Source: Woeseiaceae bacterium
Lineage (GTDB): Bacteria; Pseudomonadota; Gammaproteobacteria; Steroidobacterales; Woeseiaceae
DNA: 64,000 nt
NCBI GenBank assembly: GCA_021773135.1
Contig: JAJFKP010000055.1
Coordinates: 179,657 to 243,656, forward strand
Direction: 5' to 3'
This document shows positions 26,325 to 34,882 of the stretch, piece by piece. The notes beneath the pieces were generated by a model. It ran no database searches. It saw nothing but the letters and a program-made list of their open reading frames with translations, and was not told the DNA's origin. Position numbers and translations under genes: made by a program. Position 1 is the stretch's first letter. Each line of letters starts with the position of its first letter.

Positions 26325-27785
26325 ATGCGCAAGAACACCCGCCCCGCCTTACTGACCGTACTGCTCAGCGCCCTTGTACTCTCTGGTTGCAGTAACGAAG
26401 AAGCAACCGTTGCGCCGGTGATGACGCCCGCAGAACCCTCTGTTTCGACCGAGCTGCAGCCCCACCAACAATTGGCGCGGGAGATCCTCAAGGAGCTGGT
26501 TGAAATCGATACGACGGACGCGTCGGGCGACAATACCGCTGCCGCGCAGGCGATGGCAGATCGGCTGCTGGCTGCCGGTTTCCCGGCAGAAGATGTGCAG
26601 GTGCTGGCTCCGGCTGAGCGCAAGGGCAACCTGGTGGCTCGTTACCGCGGCCGTAATGCAGGACGCAAACCGCTGTTGTTGCTGGCACACATTGACGTTG
26701 TTGCCGCAGATCCCGCTGACTGGACGCTTGACCCGTTCACGTTTGTGGAACAAGAAGGCTATTACTATGGTCGTGGCACGACCGACGACAAGGACGAAGC
26801 GGCGATACATATCGCAAACCTCATTCGCCTCAAGGAAGAAGGATTTCAACCAGACCGCGACATCATTGTTGCACTGACAGCCGACGAAGAAACCGGCAAC
26901 CACAACGGGGTCAAATGGCTGCTTGAAGAGCATCGGGAACTGATTGATGCGGAATACGCCCTGAATGAAGGCGGTGGCGGCTCGATGCAGGACGGAGTAC
27001 ATATTTCCAACAATGTTCAGGCCAGTGAAAAGGTTTACCAGACATTCATTCTCGAAACGACGAACCCGGGCGGTCACAGCTCCCTGCCTGTGAAAGACAA
27101 TGCAATCTATGACCTGGCAGAAGCAATCGTAAGGATCAGGAATCATGCGTTCCCGGTGAGCCTGAACGAAGTGACGTCACTGTTCTTTGAACGATCCGCA
27201 GCGCTTGAAGAAGGTGAACTGGCGGCGGCAATGCGCGGCGTTTTGCAGAGTCCGCCGGACCCCTCGGCCATCGCATTCCTGGCCGATACGCCATATTATA
27301 ATTCGCGTCTGCGAACGACCTGTGTGGCTACACGACTGGACGCGGGTCATGCGGATAACGCTTTGCCGCAACGAGCGCGAGCGACCATTAATTGCCGCGT
27401 TTTGCCCGGTGAGTCCATTGCGGCGGTACACAATACGCTCGAGACCGTCATTGGCAATGACCGGGTGTCCGTGACTCCGGCAGCGCCGGCCAAGCCGTCA
27501 CCACCATCGCCGTTGACCGATGAAATGCTGGGGGCAATCGAATCGATCACCAATGACATGTGGCCCGGCGTGCCGGTTATCCCGACAATGAGCACCGGCG
27601 CGACTGACGGCCTCTACCTGCGCATTGCCGGCATACCGGTATACGGGGTGTCCGGCCTGTTCGGTGATATCGACGACGTGCGCGCCCACGGACAGAATGA
27701 GCGAATTCGCATTGAGTCCTATTTCGAGGGGCAGGAGTTTCTTTATCAATTGACGAAAACACTTTCACGCAGCGACCAGAACTAG
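26325..27785 (+). CDS. M20 family metallopeptidase lipoprotein
   Basis: About 486 residues from ATG 26325 (AGGA upstream). The leader ends in lipobox LSGC, so it is lipid-anchored in the envelope. M20 metal ligands are visible: LLLLAHIDVVAAD (His, Asp), YYYGRGTTDDKDEAA (bridging Asp), ADEETGN (catalytic Glu and Glu ligand), ALNEGGGGSM and the C-terminal His in VRAHGQNERI. The inserted dimerisation domain includes TNPGGHSS. It removes residues from peptides or acts as a dipeptidase/carboxypeptidase. It is followed 10 nt later by an SDR gene. Confidence 0.93.
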   Translation: MRKNTRPALLTVLLSALVLSGCSNEEATVAPVMTPAEPSVSTELQPHQQLAREILKELVEIDTTDASGDNTAAAQAMADRLLAAGFPAEDVQVLAPAERKGNLVARYRGRNAGRKPLLLLAHIDVVAADPADWTLDPFTFVEQEGYYYGRGTTDDKDEAAIHIANLIRLKEEGFQPDRDIIVALTADEETGNHNGVKWLLEEHRELIDAEYALNEGGGGSMQDGVHISNNVQASEKVYQTFILETTNPGGHSSLPVKDNAIYDLAEAIVRIRNHAFPVSLNEVTSLFFERSAALEEGELAAAMRGVLQSPPDPSAIAFLADTPYYNSRLRTTCVATRLDAGHADNALPQRARATINCRVLPGESIAAVHNTLETVIGNDRVSVTPAAPAKPSPPSPLTDEMLGAIESITNDMWPGVPVIPTMSTGATDGLYLRIAGIPVYGVSGLFGDIDDVRAHGQNERIRIESYFEGQEFLYQLTKTLSRSDQN

Positions 27786-27795
27786 GGACTCGAGC

Positions 27796-28455
27796 ATGGC
27801 AACGGTGCTGGTAACAGGATGCAATCGCGGCATCGGCCTTGAGCTGGTGCGCCAATATAAGACACGTGGTGACAACGTCATCGGCATTTGTCGAAACACC
27901 AGTGACGAACTGCAGGCGCTGGGAGTCCGCGTTATCGACGGCGTCGATGTGGGTACGGCAGCAGGTATCAGTAAGCTTGCCGGAAACGTCGGTGACGAGA
28001 AAATCGATGTCCTGCTGAATAACGCCGGCATCGGCGGGTGGGACAAACTCGAGTCAATCGATTACGAAAAAATGCTTGAACAATATCGCGTCAATGCACT
28101 CGGGCCGCTGCGCGTAACGCAGGCTTTGCTGGAAAATCTTGGCGACGGTTCTAAGGTCGGCATCATTACCAGTCGCGTAGGCTCAATTGAAGACAATAGC
28201 TCCGGCAACAACTACGGCTATCGGTGCTCTAAAACGGCCGTCAACATGGTCGGCATGAACCTGCATCATGACCTGTCGCCACGCGGTGTTGCCGTGGCCC
28301 TGCTGCATCCCGGACTGGTCGCTACGGATATGACAGGCGGTAACGGCATTTCGCCGGCCGCGTCTGCCAGAGGACTAATCGCACGCCTTGACGAACTCAA
28401 CCTGGATAACAGTGGTGGCTTCTGGCACGCCGAGGGCTACCCGCTGCCCTGGTAG
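27796..28455 (+). CDS. Short-chain dehydrogenase/reductase (SDR)
   Basis: A 219-residue classical SDR. The cofactor motif is TGCNRGIG (near residues 6-13), then LLNNAGIGG, a catalytic Ser in ITSRVGSIED and the YRCSK (Tyr-xxx-Lys) active site. C-terminal HPGLVATDM is typical of the group of small SDRs resembling C-factor/sniffer. It starts 10 nt after the M20 peptidase and is probably co-transcribed. Substrate unknown. Confidence 0.93.
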   Translation: MATVLVTGCNRGIGLELVRQYKTRGDNVIGICRNTSDELQALGVRVIDGVDVGTAAGISKLAGNVGDEKIDVLLNNAGIGGWDKLESIDYEKMLEQYRVNALGPLRVTQALLENLGDGSKVGIITSRVGSIEDNSSGNNYGYRCSKTAVNMVGMNLHHDLSPRGVAVALLHPGLVATDMTGGNGISPAASARGLIARLDELNLDNSGGFWHAEGYPLPW

Positions 28456-28466
28456 CCCCCGCTGCT

Positions 28467-29918
28467 TTAGTCGTCGTACCGGTAGAAAGCGTCCATGGCG
28501 CGATACAACATATGCACATCAACTTTTGAGCTTATTGCATAGGTTGAGTGAATCGACAGGACTGGCACACCGTAGTCGATCACCTCCATGTTGTCCTTTG
28601 ACAGCGAATTACCGATCGTGCCGCCGGACGCACGACCTTTGTAGGTCGCGGTTTGCCACGCCACGCCCGCATCGTCGAGGTAGGCACGATTCCATGCGAT
28701 GTATTCTGAATTCGCATTGAAACCGCCACCGTAAAGCTTCAGATTGACGCCGAAACCCAGTCGCGGCGCATTGCCGACCTCCCATACCCCGGGATAGGCC
28801 GGATGGATACCCGGATTTACATCGGAAGACACGACTTTCGTATTTCGAAGCGCGCGTCGCAGATCGTAGTCACTATAAGCATCGCCACGCTGGCGATAAA
28901 CGAGTTCGCTCATTAGATCGACGAGGTACGTGGACATGGCACCGGTGTTGTTCACGTTCCCGACTTCCTCGTTGTCCACCAGAAATGCGATAGCCGTCTG
29001 CTTGGGCGTTCCCTGTTCCAGGATGGCTCGCAGCGCGCTGTAAGAGGACAGCTTGTCGTCCTGACCGTAGATGGCCATCATGCTGCGATCGAAGCCAACG
29101 TCACGTGGTTCCATTGCTGGAACCAGGACGAGCTCAGCTGAGACCAGGTCCTCCTCTTCAATATCGTATTCTCCATCAAGATACGCCAGCACTGCCGCCG
29201 AAATTGAATTGTTGGCATCCGGAATGGATGCAACCAGCGGGTCCAGCTCTTCACCCATAATGACATCTCGATTCATACGTTCACGGAATTCCTGGTCGAC
29301 GTGTGGCGATAAATCCGGAATGACAAAAACAGGATCATCGGGATCAAGGCCCACTGATATCGCGACGCGCGTCCCGTCCTTTTTATCGACGTGACCCACC
29401 AGCGCCAGCGGCAGGTTCACCCATTGATAGTTCTTGATCCCGCCATGGCGATAGGTCTGGAACAGCGCGAAACCCTCCATTTCGTAAAGCGGACGCCCTT
29501 TTAGCTCGATGCGTGGAGAGTCCACGTGGGCACCCACAACGCGAAACCCGTCCGTAAATGACTCTGAACCGACGACAATCAGGGACAATGTCCGATCTCT
29601 GTTAATGTCATAGAAGCGTGCACCGGGCCGCAGATTGCTAGCGGACCTGAGTTCCCGGAAACCGGCATCCCGTGCAATCTCAACCGCCTCGGACACAAAG
29701 CTCAACTCCGTTTTTGCGCTCGACATGAAAGCCTTGTAATCCTCGGCAAATGCGAACACATCCCTGCGTTCGCCGTCCGAAAGCTGCGCCCAGGCCGGCT
29801 GCGGAACTACCTCTTCCGCAGCATCTTGCGCGACAGCCACACCGTGACCTGTTGCGCCTAGCGCTGCGAGAAACAGAGTGCGAAAAAGGACATGAATAGA
29901 ATTCGTCGTCGACGTCAT
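28467..29918 (-). CDS. Exported M18 family aminopeptidase
   Basis: A 483-residue M18 aminopeptidase with an N-terminal leader (cleavage near VAVAQDA, residue 31). Zinc-site and catalytic segments are VVGAHVDSPRIELK (His, Asp), YGQDDKLSSYSALRAIL (bridging Asp), FLVDNEEVGNVNNTGA (Glu-Glu), SSDVNPGIHPAYPG (Asp) and VLSIHSTYAISSKVD (His). M18 enzymes are normally cytosolic, so the leader points to a periplasmic version acting on imported peptides. It is convergent with the SDR gene and divergent from the amidase. Confidence 0.92.
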   Translation of the reverse strand: MTSTTNSIHVLFRTLFLAALGATGHGVAVAQDAAEEVVPQPAWAQLSDGERRDVFAFAEDYKAFMSSAKTELSFVSEAVEIARDAGFRELRSASNLRPGARFYDINRDRTLSLIVVGSESFTDGFRVVGAHVDSPRIELKGRPLYEMEGFALFQTYRHGGIKNYQWVNLPLALVGHVDKKDGTRVAISVGLDPDDPVFVIPDLSPHVDQEFRERMNRDVIMGEELDPLVASIPDANNSISAAVLAYLDGEYDIEEEDLVSAELVLVPAMEPRDVGFDRSMMAIYGQDDKLSSYSALRAILEQGTPKQTAIAFLVDNEEVGNVNNTGAMSTYLVDLMSELVYRQRGDAYSDYDLRRALRNTKVVSSDVNPGIHPAYPGVWEVGNAPRLGFGVNLKLYGGGFNANSEYIAWNRAYLDDAGVAWQTATYKGRASGGTIGNSLSKDNMEVIDYGVPVLSIHSTYAISSKVDVHMLYRAMDAFYRYDD

Positions 29919-30299
29919 TGAATTTACCCTGGTTGCAATAAGTTGCTAATTGTCTCGAAAAGAAGCTGCGGCTGGCCAATTCGGCCAACGGTGCTATGTT
30001 GAATCATTCCAGCTGCCGGCAATTTCTCCTGGTGCCGCGCGCAAGCTTACCAAGCGGGGCACCGTCTACAAAACAATGATTTACGGCAGTGGTCAGTGGC
30101 AGCATATTGCCAGCCTGTCCTCGAACAGCTGCGGTTTAACACTAATATAAGCCCCGCATCCTGGCGCCTCGCAGGCAAACGTCCGTCAAGATGGCTCCGC
30201 ATGTCGCACGCCATGGAATGTTAAACTGCGGTTACCCGCACAAGATCGCAAGTGGTTCTGGCGGGCACAGGCAAACACACCGAGACCAAGGGATTCACG
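29919..30299. other. Divergent promoter region, no gene
   Basis: These 381 nt between the M18 aminopeptidase and amidase starts contain no convincing reading frame or RNA. Both flanking genes must be driven from here. No clear palindromic operator was seen. Confidence 0.5.
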
Positions 30300-32102
30300 A
30301 TGACAAGCGATGATCAACAGTTACTGAATCGCCGCAGAATTCTTGCTGCTGCCCTGCTTGGCGGCGGAGGCGCCGCATTGGGTGCCTGCAGCCCCGCAAG
30401 CACACCCGATCTAACTTCCAGCGATGAATTATGGGCTGGATTCGACGCACGCATTACTGAGAGAACGCTTGCCGAAGCAGAAAAATTATTCGGCCTGTCA
30501 TTTTCGGCAGCAGAACGCCGCCAGATACTTGGCGGACCTGTCGAGGAAGGCACCGAAGGATTTTTTGCCGGGCAGATTGCGTCGCTGAACAAACGCAGGG
30601 ATCAGGAGATTCCGATCACACTGCAACCGGCAACAAACTTCGACCCGCGACTGCCCGGTGTCTCTTACCCGGAGCAGGGTAACAACGTGCTTCTTTATCC
30701 GGAGGAAATAGCGGCCATCCCGTCAGATGCAGAGGGTATCGCGTTCGCATCAGTCAAACAGCTGTCGCGGTGGATGACAACGGGCCAGATCACAAGCAGA
30801 GAACTGACTGATTTGTATCTGGAACGTATCGAGCGTTTCGGCGATCAGCTGGAGTGCTTCGTCACAGTTACAGCCGATCTTGCCAGGCAGCAGGCTGACC
30901 AGGCGGACAGGGAGCGCGCTACCGGCCAGCTGCGCGGACCACTGCATGGTATCCCCTACGGTGTAAAAGACTTACTGGATACAGCAGGGATACCGACAAC
31001 CTGGGGCGCAGAACCTTACAAAGATCGCGTTGCAACCAGCGACGGTGCGGTCGTGCGGCGGCTTCGGGATGCCGGCGCCGTGCTCCTGGGCAAAACCACG
31101 CTGGGCGCACTGGCGTGGGGTGACGTCTGGTTCGGGGGTGAAACGCGTAACCCGTGGAATCCGAAAGAAGGAGCTTCCGGATCGTCAGCGGGATCCGGGT
31201 CGGCAACCGCTGCCGGACTATGTGCTTTTGGCATAGGCACTGAAACGTTGGGCTCTATCGTGTCGCCATCGGATCGCAATGGCCTTGCTGGTCTGCGACC
31301 GAGCTTTGGACGCGTTTCCCGGGTCGGCGCAATGGCGCTTTGCTGGTCGCTCGACAAGATCGGCCCTATGTGCCGCTATGCCGAAGACAATGCGCTGGTG
31401 CTGAGTGCCCTCAATGGCTATGACGAATACGATGCCGGATCGATCGATTTCGGGTTCGACTACGATGGCCGTGACTCGGTGACCGACCTGACAATTGGCT
31501 ACGATCCTGCCTGGTTCGAGGCAGACGATGTAAGCGCGGTTGATCGATCGGCGCTTGAGGTCGTCAGGAACCTGGGGGCAACGGTCCGGGAAATTTCACT
31601 TCCGGACCTTCCCGTAAATGAAATCATGGGCGCACTGGGGGTTGAATCCGCGGCCGCGTTCGAAGCGCTCACACTGTCGGGACGGGACGACGAGCTGCGC
31701 CGGCAAATCGACAACGCGTGGCCGAACAGTTTCCGCCAGGCACGCTACTTCTCCGCCGTTGACTTTGTGCAGGGCGACCGCCTTCGTCGAAAAGTCATGC
31801 AGGATACCCACGAGTTTTTCTCGCAGGTCGACATCATTTTCGGACCCAGTTTCGGCAACCCGATGTTGAGCCTGACAAATTTTACGGGCCAGCCCTGCCT
31901 GACACTCCGAGCGGGCTTTGAGGAAATTACGCCTCGCCCTTTTTTCGATCACCCTGAGAACGACACCGACGAAACATTACATCGGATTCCACGCTCGGTG
32001 ACCTTATGGAGCAACCTGTTCGAGGAAGGCACGCTGATCACCGCAGGTCGTGCACTCGAAGCAGCACTTGGTGTTGCGGATGAACGACCGCCACTGAGCT
32101 GA
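30300..32102 (+). CDS. Amidase (amidase signature family), Tat-type lipoprotein
   Basis: About 600 residues from ATG 30300. The leader NRRRILAAALLGGGG followed by LGAC has a twin-arginine-like motif and a lipobox, suggesting folded export and lipid anchoring. The amidase-signature catalytic Ser-cisSer-Lys is visible: Lys in GIPYGVKDLLDTAG, the Gly/Ser loop EGASGSSAGSGSATAAG and the nucleophile in GTETLGSIVSPS. A roughly 150-residue N-terminal extension precedes the catalytic domain. It hydrolyses amides, perhaps peptide or side-chain amides. The serine hydrolase gene starts 13 nt downstream and is likely co-transcribed. Confidence 0.92.
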   Translation: MTSDDQQLLNRRRILAAALLGGGGAALGACSPASTPDLTSSDELWAGFDARITERTLAEAEKLFGLSFSAAERRQILGGPVEEGTEGFFAGQIASLNKRRDQEIPITLQPATNFDPRLPGVSYPEQGNNVLLYPEEIAAIPSDAEGIAFASVKQLSRWMTTGQITSRELTDLYLERIERFGDQLECFVTVTADLARQQADQADRERATGQLRGPLHGIPYGVKDLLDTAGIPTTWGAEPYKDRVATSDGAVVRRLRDAGAVLLGKTTLGALAWGDVWFGGETRNPWNPKEGASGSSAGSGSATAAGLCAFGIGTETLGSIVSPSDRNGLAGLRPSFGRVSRVGAMALCWSLDKIGPMCRYAEDNALVLSALNGYDEYDAGSIDFGFDYDGRDSVTDLTIGYDPAWFEADDVSAVDRSALEVVRNLGATVREISLPDLPVNEIMGALGVESAAAFEALTLSGRDDELRRQIDNAWPNSFRQARYFSAVDFVQGDRLRRKVMQDTHEFFSQVDIIFGPSFGNPMLSLTNFTGQPCLTLRAGFEEITPRPFFDHPENDTDETLHRIPRSVTLWSNLFEEGTLITAGRALEAALGVADERPPLS

Positions 32103-32115
32103 AAAGGAACCATTG

Positions 32116-33375
32116 ATGAAAAAGGTATTGCTGTTATTGAGCCTGTCCATGCATCCCGGTATCACTATGAGCGAGAACGCGGGTTATTCGATCGAGCAAG
32201 CTGCCGCCTTTCGCAATGCATGGACGATGGACAATTGGGACAACGGCGGCCCGCTCATGCGCTACGTCTTTTTGAACATGCCGGAATTCTGGAACCATTC
32301 CATTATCAGTCGAGCTGGCAATATACGCAGGCTGCCCGTAAACCCGCGGCCCGACGTTGCCCGGTTTGTCACGACAACTGATGCCGGCCGGAAACCGCTG
32401 GATGATTATGTCCGCGACTCTACCGTGAATGGCGCGATCGTGCTCCACCAGGGACAGATCGTATACGAGGCCTACCCTCGCATGCGCGCCGAAGACAAAC
32501 ACCTATACATGTCGGTATCGAAGATTCATGCGGCAACTGCAATCGCTATCCTCGAAGATCGCGAATTAATCGATGTTAGTAAATCTGTTGGCATGTATTT
32601 GCCATCATTGCGGGATTCGGGCTGGGGCGAGGTCGCCATCCAGGATGTCCTCGACATGGCGTCCGGGATTGGCTGTCTCGAAGGAGAAGAAGGCGCGTAC
32701 AGCAACCCACAACGCTGCTACTACCAGTACGAGGCGTCACTTGGATGGCTGCGTGCAACCGAGGACACAATGGACAGCCCGTTTGAGTTCATGGCAACAC
32801 TCGCGTCGCATCGCCCGGCAGGCGAAGCATTCGAATACACGTCCCCGAACACTTTCATTCTGGGATGGCTGGCGGAGTCGATTAGCGGTCGACCGTACGC
32901 GGAGTTTATTTCGAGTGAAATCTGGAAAAAAATGGGGGCTGAATCCGATAGCGTTATCGTCGCTCCGCGTCGTGGCGTGCCAATCGCCAGCGGCGGTATC
33001 AGCTCGACGCTACGTGACCTGGCGCGCTTCGGCCTGTTGTTCGCGCCCAGCGGACGTCATGGCACACAACCCGTCATATCTGACGCTTTCCTCGAAAAAA
33101 TTCAGAAAGGCGGTCGCCCGGAGATTTTTAATGCGACTAATGAGGACGAGGATCGCGAAGTGGACGGCGAGAGGCCGCGGCATAACAGCTACCAGTGGGA
33201 CTTCGTGATGAGCGATGGTGATTTCTTTAAAGGTGGCTTCGGCGGCCAGGGACTTTACATTTCGCCGTCACGCGATCTCGTGATTGCTTTCTTTGGAACC
33301 TTCGATGCGGACGAACAAGGGCACGAAATGACTCGCGTGGCTCGACAGCTGGCGAAGTCAGAACTATTCAACTAG
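32116..33375 (+). CDS. Class C beta-lactamase-like serine hydrolase
   Basis: About 419 residues from ATG 32116 (AAGGA 8 nt upstream). A short hydrophobic leader precedes ENAGYS. The serine active site SVSKIHAATA gives SxxK; the Tyr motif is YTSPN; and GGFGGQGLYISPS supplies the third (KTG-like) box. This set marks penicillin-binding-protein/AmpC-fold hydrolases such as esterases and D-aminopeptidases rather than a resistance enzyme, since the flanks differ from AmpC. Encoded right after the amidase, so it may share a substrate pathway. Confidence 0.9.
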   Translation: MKKVLLLLSLSMHPGITMSENAGYSIEQAAAFRNAWTMDNWDNGGPLMRYVFLNMPEFWNHSIISRAGNIRRLPVNPRPDVARFVTTTDAGRKPLDDYVRDSTVNGAIVLHQGQIVYEAYPRMRAEDKHLYMSVSKIHAATAIAILEDRELIDVSKSVGMYLPSLRDSGWGEVAIQDVLDMASGIGCLEGEEGAYSNPQRCYYQYEASLGWLRATEDTMDSPFEFMATLASHRPAGEAFEYTSPNTFILGWLAESISGRPYAEFISSEIWKKMGAESDSVIVAPRRGVPIASGGISSTLRDLARFGLLFAPSGRHGTQPVISDAFLEKIQKGGRPEIFNATNEDEDREVDGERPRHNSYQWDFVMSDGDFFKGGFGGQGLYISPSRDLVIAFFGTFDADEQGHEMTRVARQLAKSELFN

Positions 33376-33381
33376 AGCCCG

Positions 33382-34788
33382 TCAGAATACCACCCAGTGG
33401 GCGAATGCCAATACAATCGGCAGCCCGATCGCCGTACGCAGTATGAATGCGACCAACAGGTGCCAGAATTTGAGCGGAATCTCGCACTTGATCATCAGGA
33501 TGCCAATCTCTGACATGTAGATCAGCTGCGTGACCGAGATCACGCCGATAACAAACCGGGTGAGCTCCGACTCAATCCCCGCACCGAGCAAAGCCGGCAA
33601 GAACATATCCAGGAATCCGGCGATAAGGGCGGGCGCTGCAGCTGCCGCCTCCGGCAGACCGGCAAACTCGAGCACTGGCACCAGCGGCGCGGTTAGCGTT
33701 TGTAGAACCTGCGTCTCCTCCGCGAGAATCAACCCTGCTCCACCGACAGCTATGACGGCTGGTACCAGCCCGAACCAGATATCCAGGATATGACCCACGG
33801 CGACGCGAAACTGCTGTTTAAGCGGTGCCGCAATGGACGCGCGTTTTGTCGCCAGTCCGATTGCCTCTTTTAACAGCGACTCACTTCCGTCAGAGTGCGT
33901 TTCCCGAAGCGGGTGTAACGTGTCGTACGGGGTATCTGCGAAACGCGACAATGGCGGAATTCGCGGCATTATCATTGCTGTTACGACCCCGGTAATAACA
34001 ACTGCCAGGTAGTACTCGGGAAACCGGTCATCAACACCTACGGTTTTGGCGACGAGCAACGCGAACGGAACGGAAACTACTGAGAAATTGGTGGCAATCA
34101 CCGCCGCTTCCCTGCCCGTATAGTGCCCACTGACGTATTGTTGAATCGTAATCAGCACGCCTACGGGCGCCGATGACATCCACGAAGCCAATGCGTCAAT
34201 CGCAGAACGTCCTGGCAGTGTGAACAAACGACGAAAGGACCGCTTGAGCAGCGTGCCAATGAATTCCATCAGGCCGTAATCGGTGAGAAACGGCATGAGC
34301 AGTCCGGCGAACAGGAATATTGGCACGATGTTGACCGCCAGATCGTTGAGCACCGTTCCGCCGGTGCTGGCCTGCCAGAACATTTCCGGCCCAATCTGGA
34401 ACATGGTCATCGTGCCCATAATCAGCCCGACAATACGCAGCGCCACCCAGATCGGTGCAACCTTGAAAAGGCGCGCAAACAACGAGTCCTCAGCAATCCT
34501 GTTGCGACCGAGCGTTATTGCGTAAAGCGTCCCGCTTGCGCTGATACAGAGGAGCGCAAAGACCACCCACGGCATGCCGGCACCGACGAAGTCGCGCCCG
34601 GTATCCGATATGAGTCCCATCAGGATTGTCCAGTTACCGTCCACCTTCACCGGCGTAAGAAACGTCATGACGCCCAGCAATGATGGCAATGCGAATCTGC
34701 GAATTGCGGCCGCATCCGGCGCGGGCGCGGCGTCCGGACCCGTGACAATTTCAGGTTCGCCACCCAGATCGTGTGGTGTTTCAGTCAT
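33382..34788 (-). CDS. YjiH family transporter-like membrane protein
   Basis: A 468-residue polytopic protein, about ten helices, containing two gate/nucleoside-recognition domains. The first contains DYGLMEFIGTLLKRSFRRLFTLPGRSAIDALASW and the second ALIAGFLDMFLPALLGAG. This is the YjiH pattern; substrate is not established. A 30-residue acidic cytosolic N-terminus precedes helix 1. It is convergent with the serine hydrolase (6 nt) and divergent from DPP IV, so a role in uptake of peptide or nucleoside breakdown products is possible but unproven. Confidence 0.85.
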   Translation of the reverse strand: MTETPHDLGGEPEIVTGPDAAPAPDAAAIRRFALPSLLGVMTFLTPVKVDGNWTILMGLISDTGRDFVGAGMPWVVFALLCISASGTLYAITLGRNRIAEDSLFARLFKVAPIWVALRIVGLIMGTMTMFQIGPEMFWQASTGGTVLNDLAVNIVPIFLFAGLLMPFLTDYGLMEFIGTLLKRSFRRLFTLPGRSAIDALASWMSSAPVGVLITIQQYVSGHYTGREAAVIATNFSVVSVPFALLVAKTVGVDDRFPEYYLAVVITGVVTAMIMPRIPPLSRFADTPYDTLHPLRETHSDGSESLLKEAIGLATKRASIAAPLKQQFRVAVGHILDIWFGLVPAVIAVGGAGLILAEETQVLQTLTAPLVPVLEFAGLPEAAAAAPALIAGFLDMFLPALLGAGIESELTRFVIGVISVTQLIYMSEIGILMIKCEIPLKFWHLLVAFILRTAIGLPIVLAFAHWVVF

Positions 34789-34882
34789 GCGGCCTTGTAC
34801 TCGCTAAGGTAAACTGCCGTTGCAAAATAGCAGCTCGCGAGCAGCTTGTTAACAAAAACCAATATTGCAAACAGGTTAAACC

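Noticed and set aside
26349..27146. 265-residue minus-strand frame opposite the M20 peptidase
   Set aside because: Antisense shadow; no start signal or recognisable domain.
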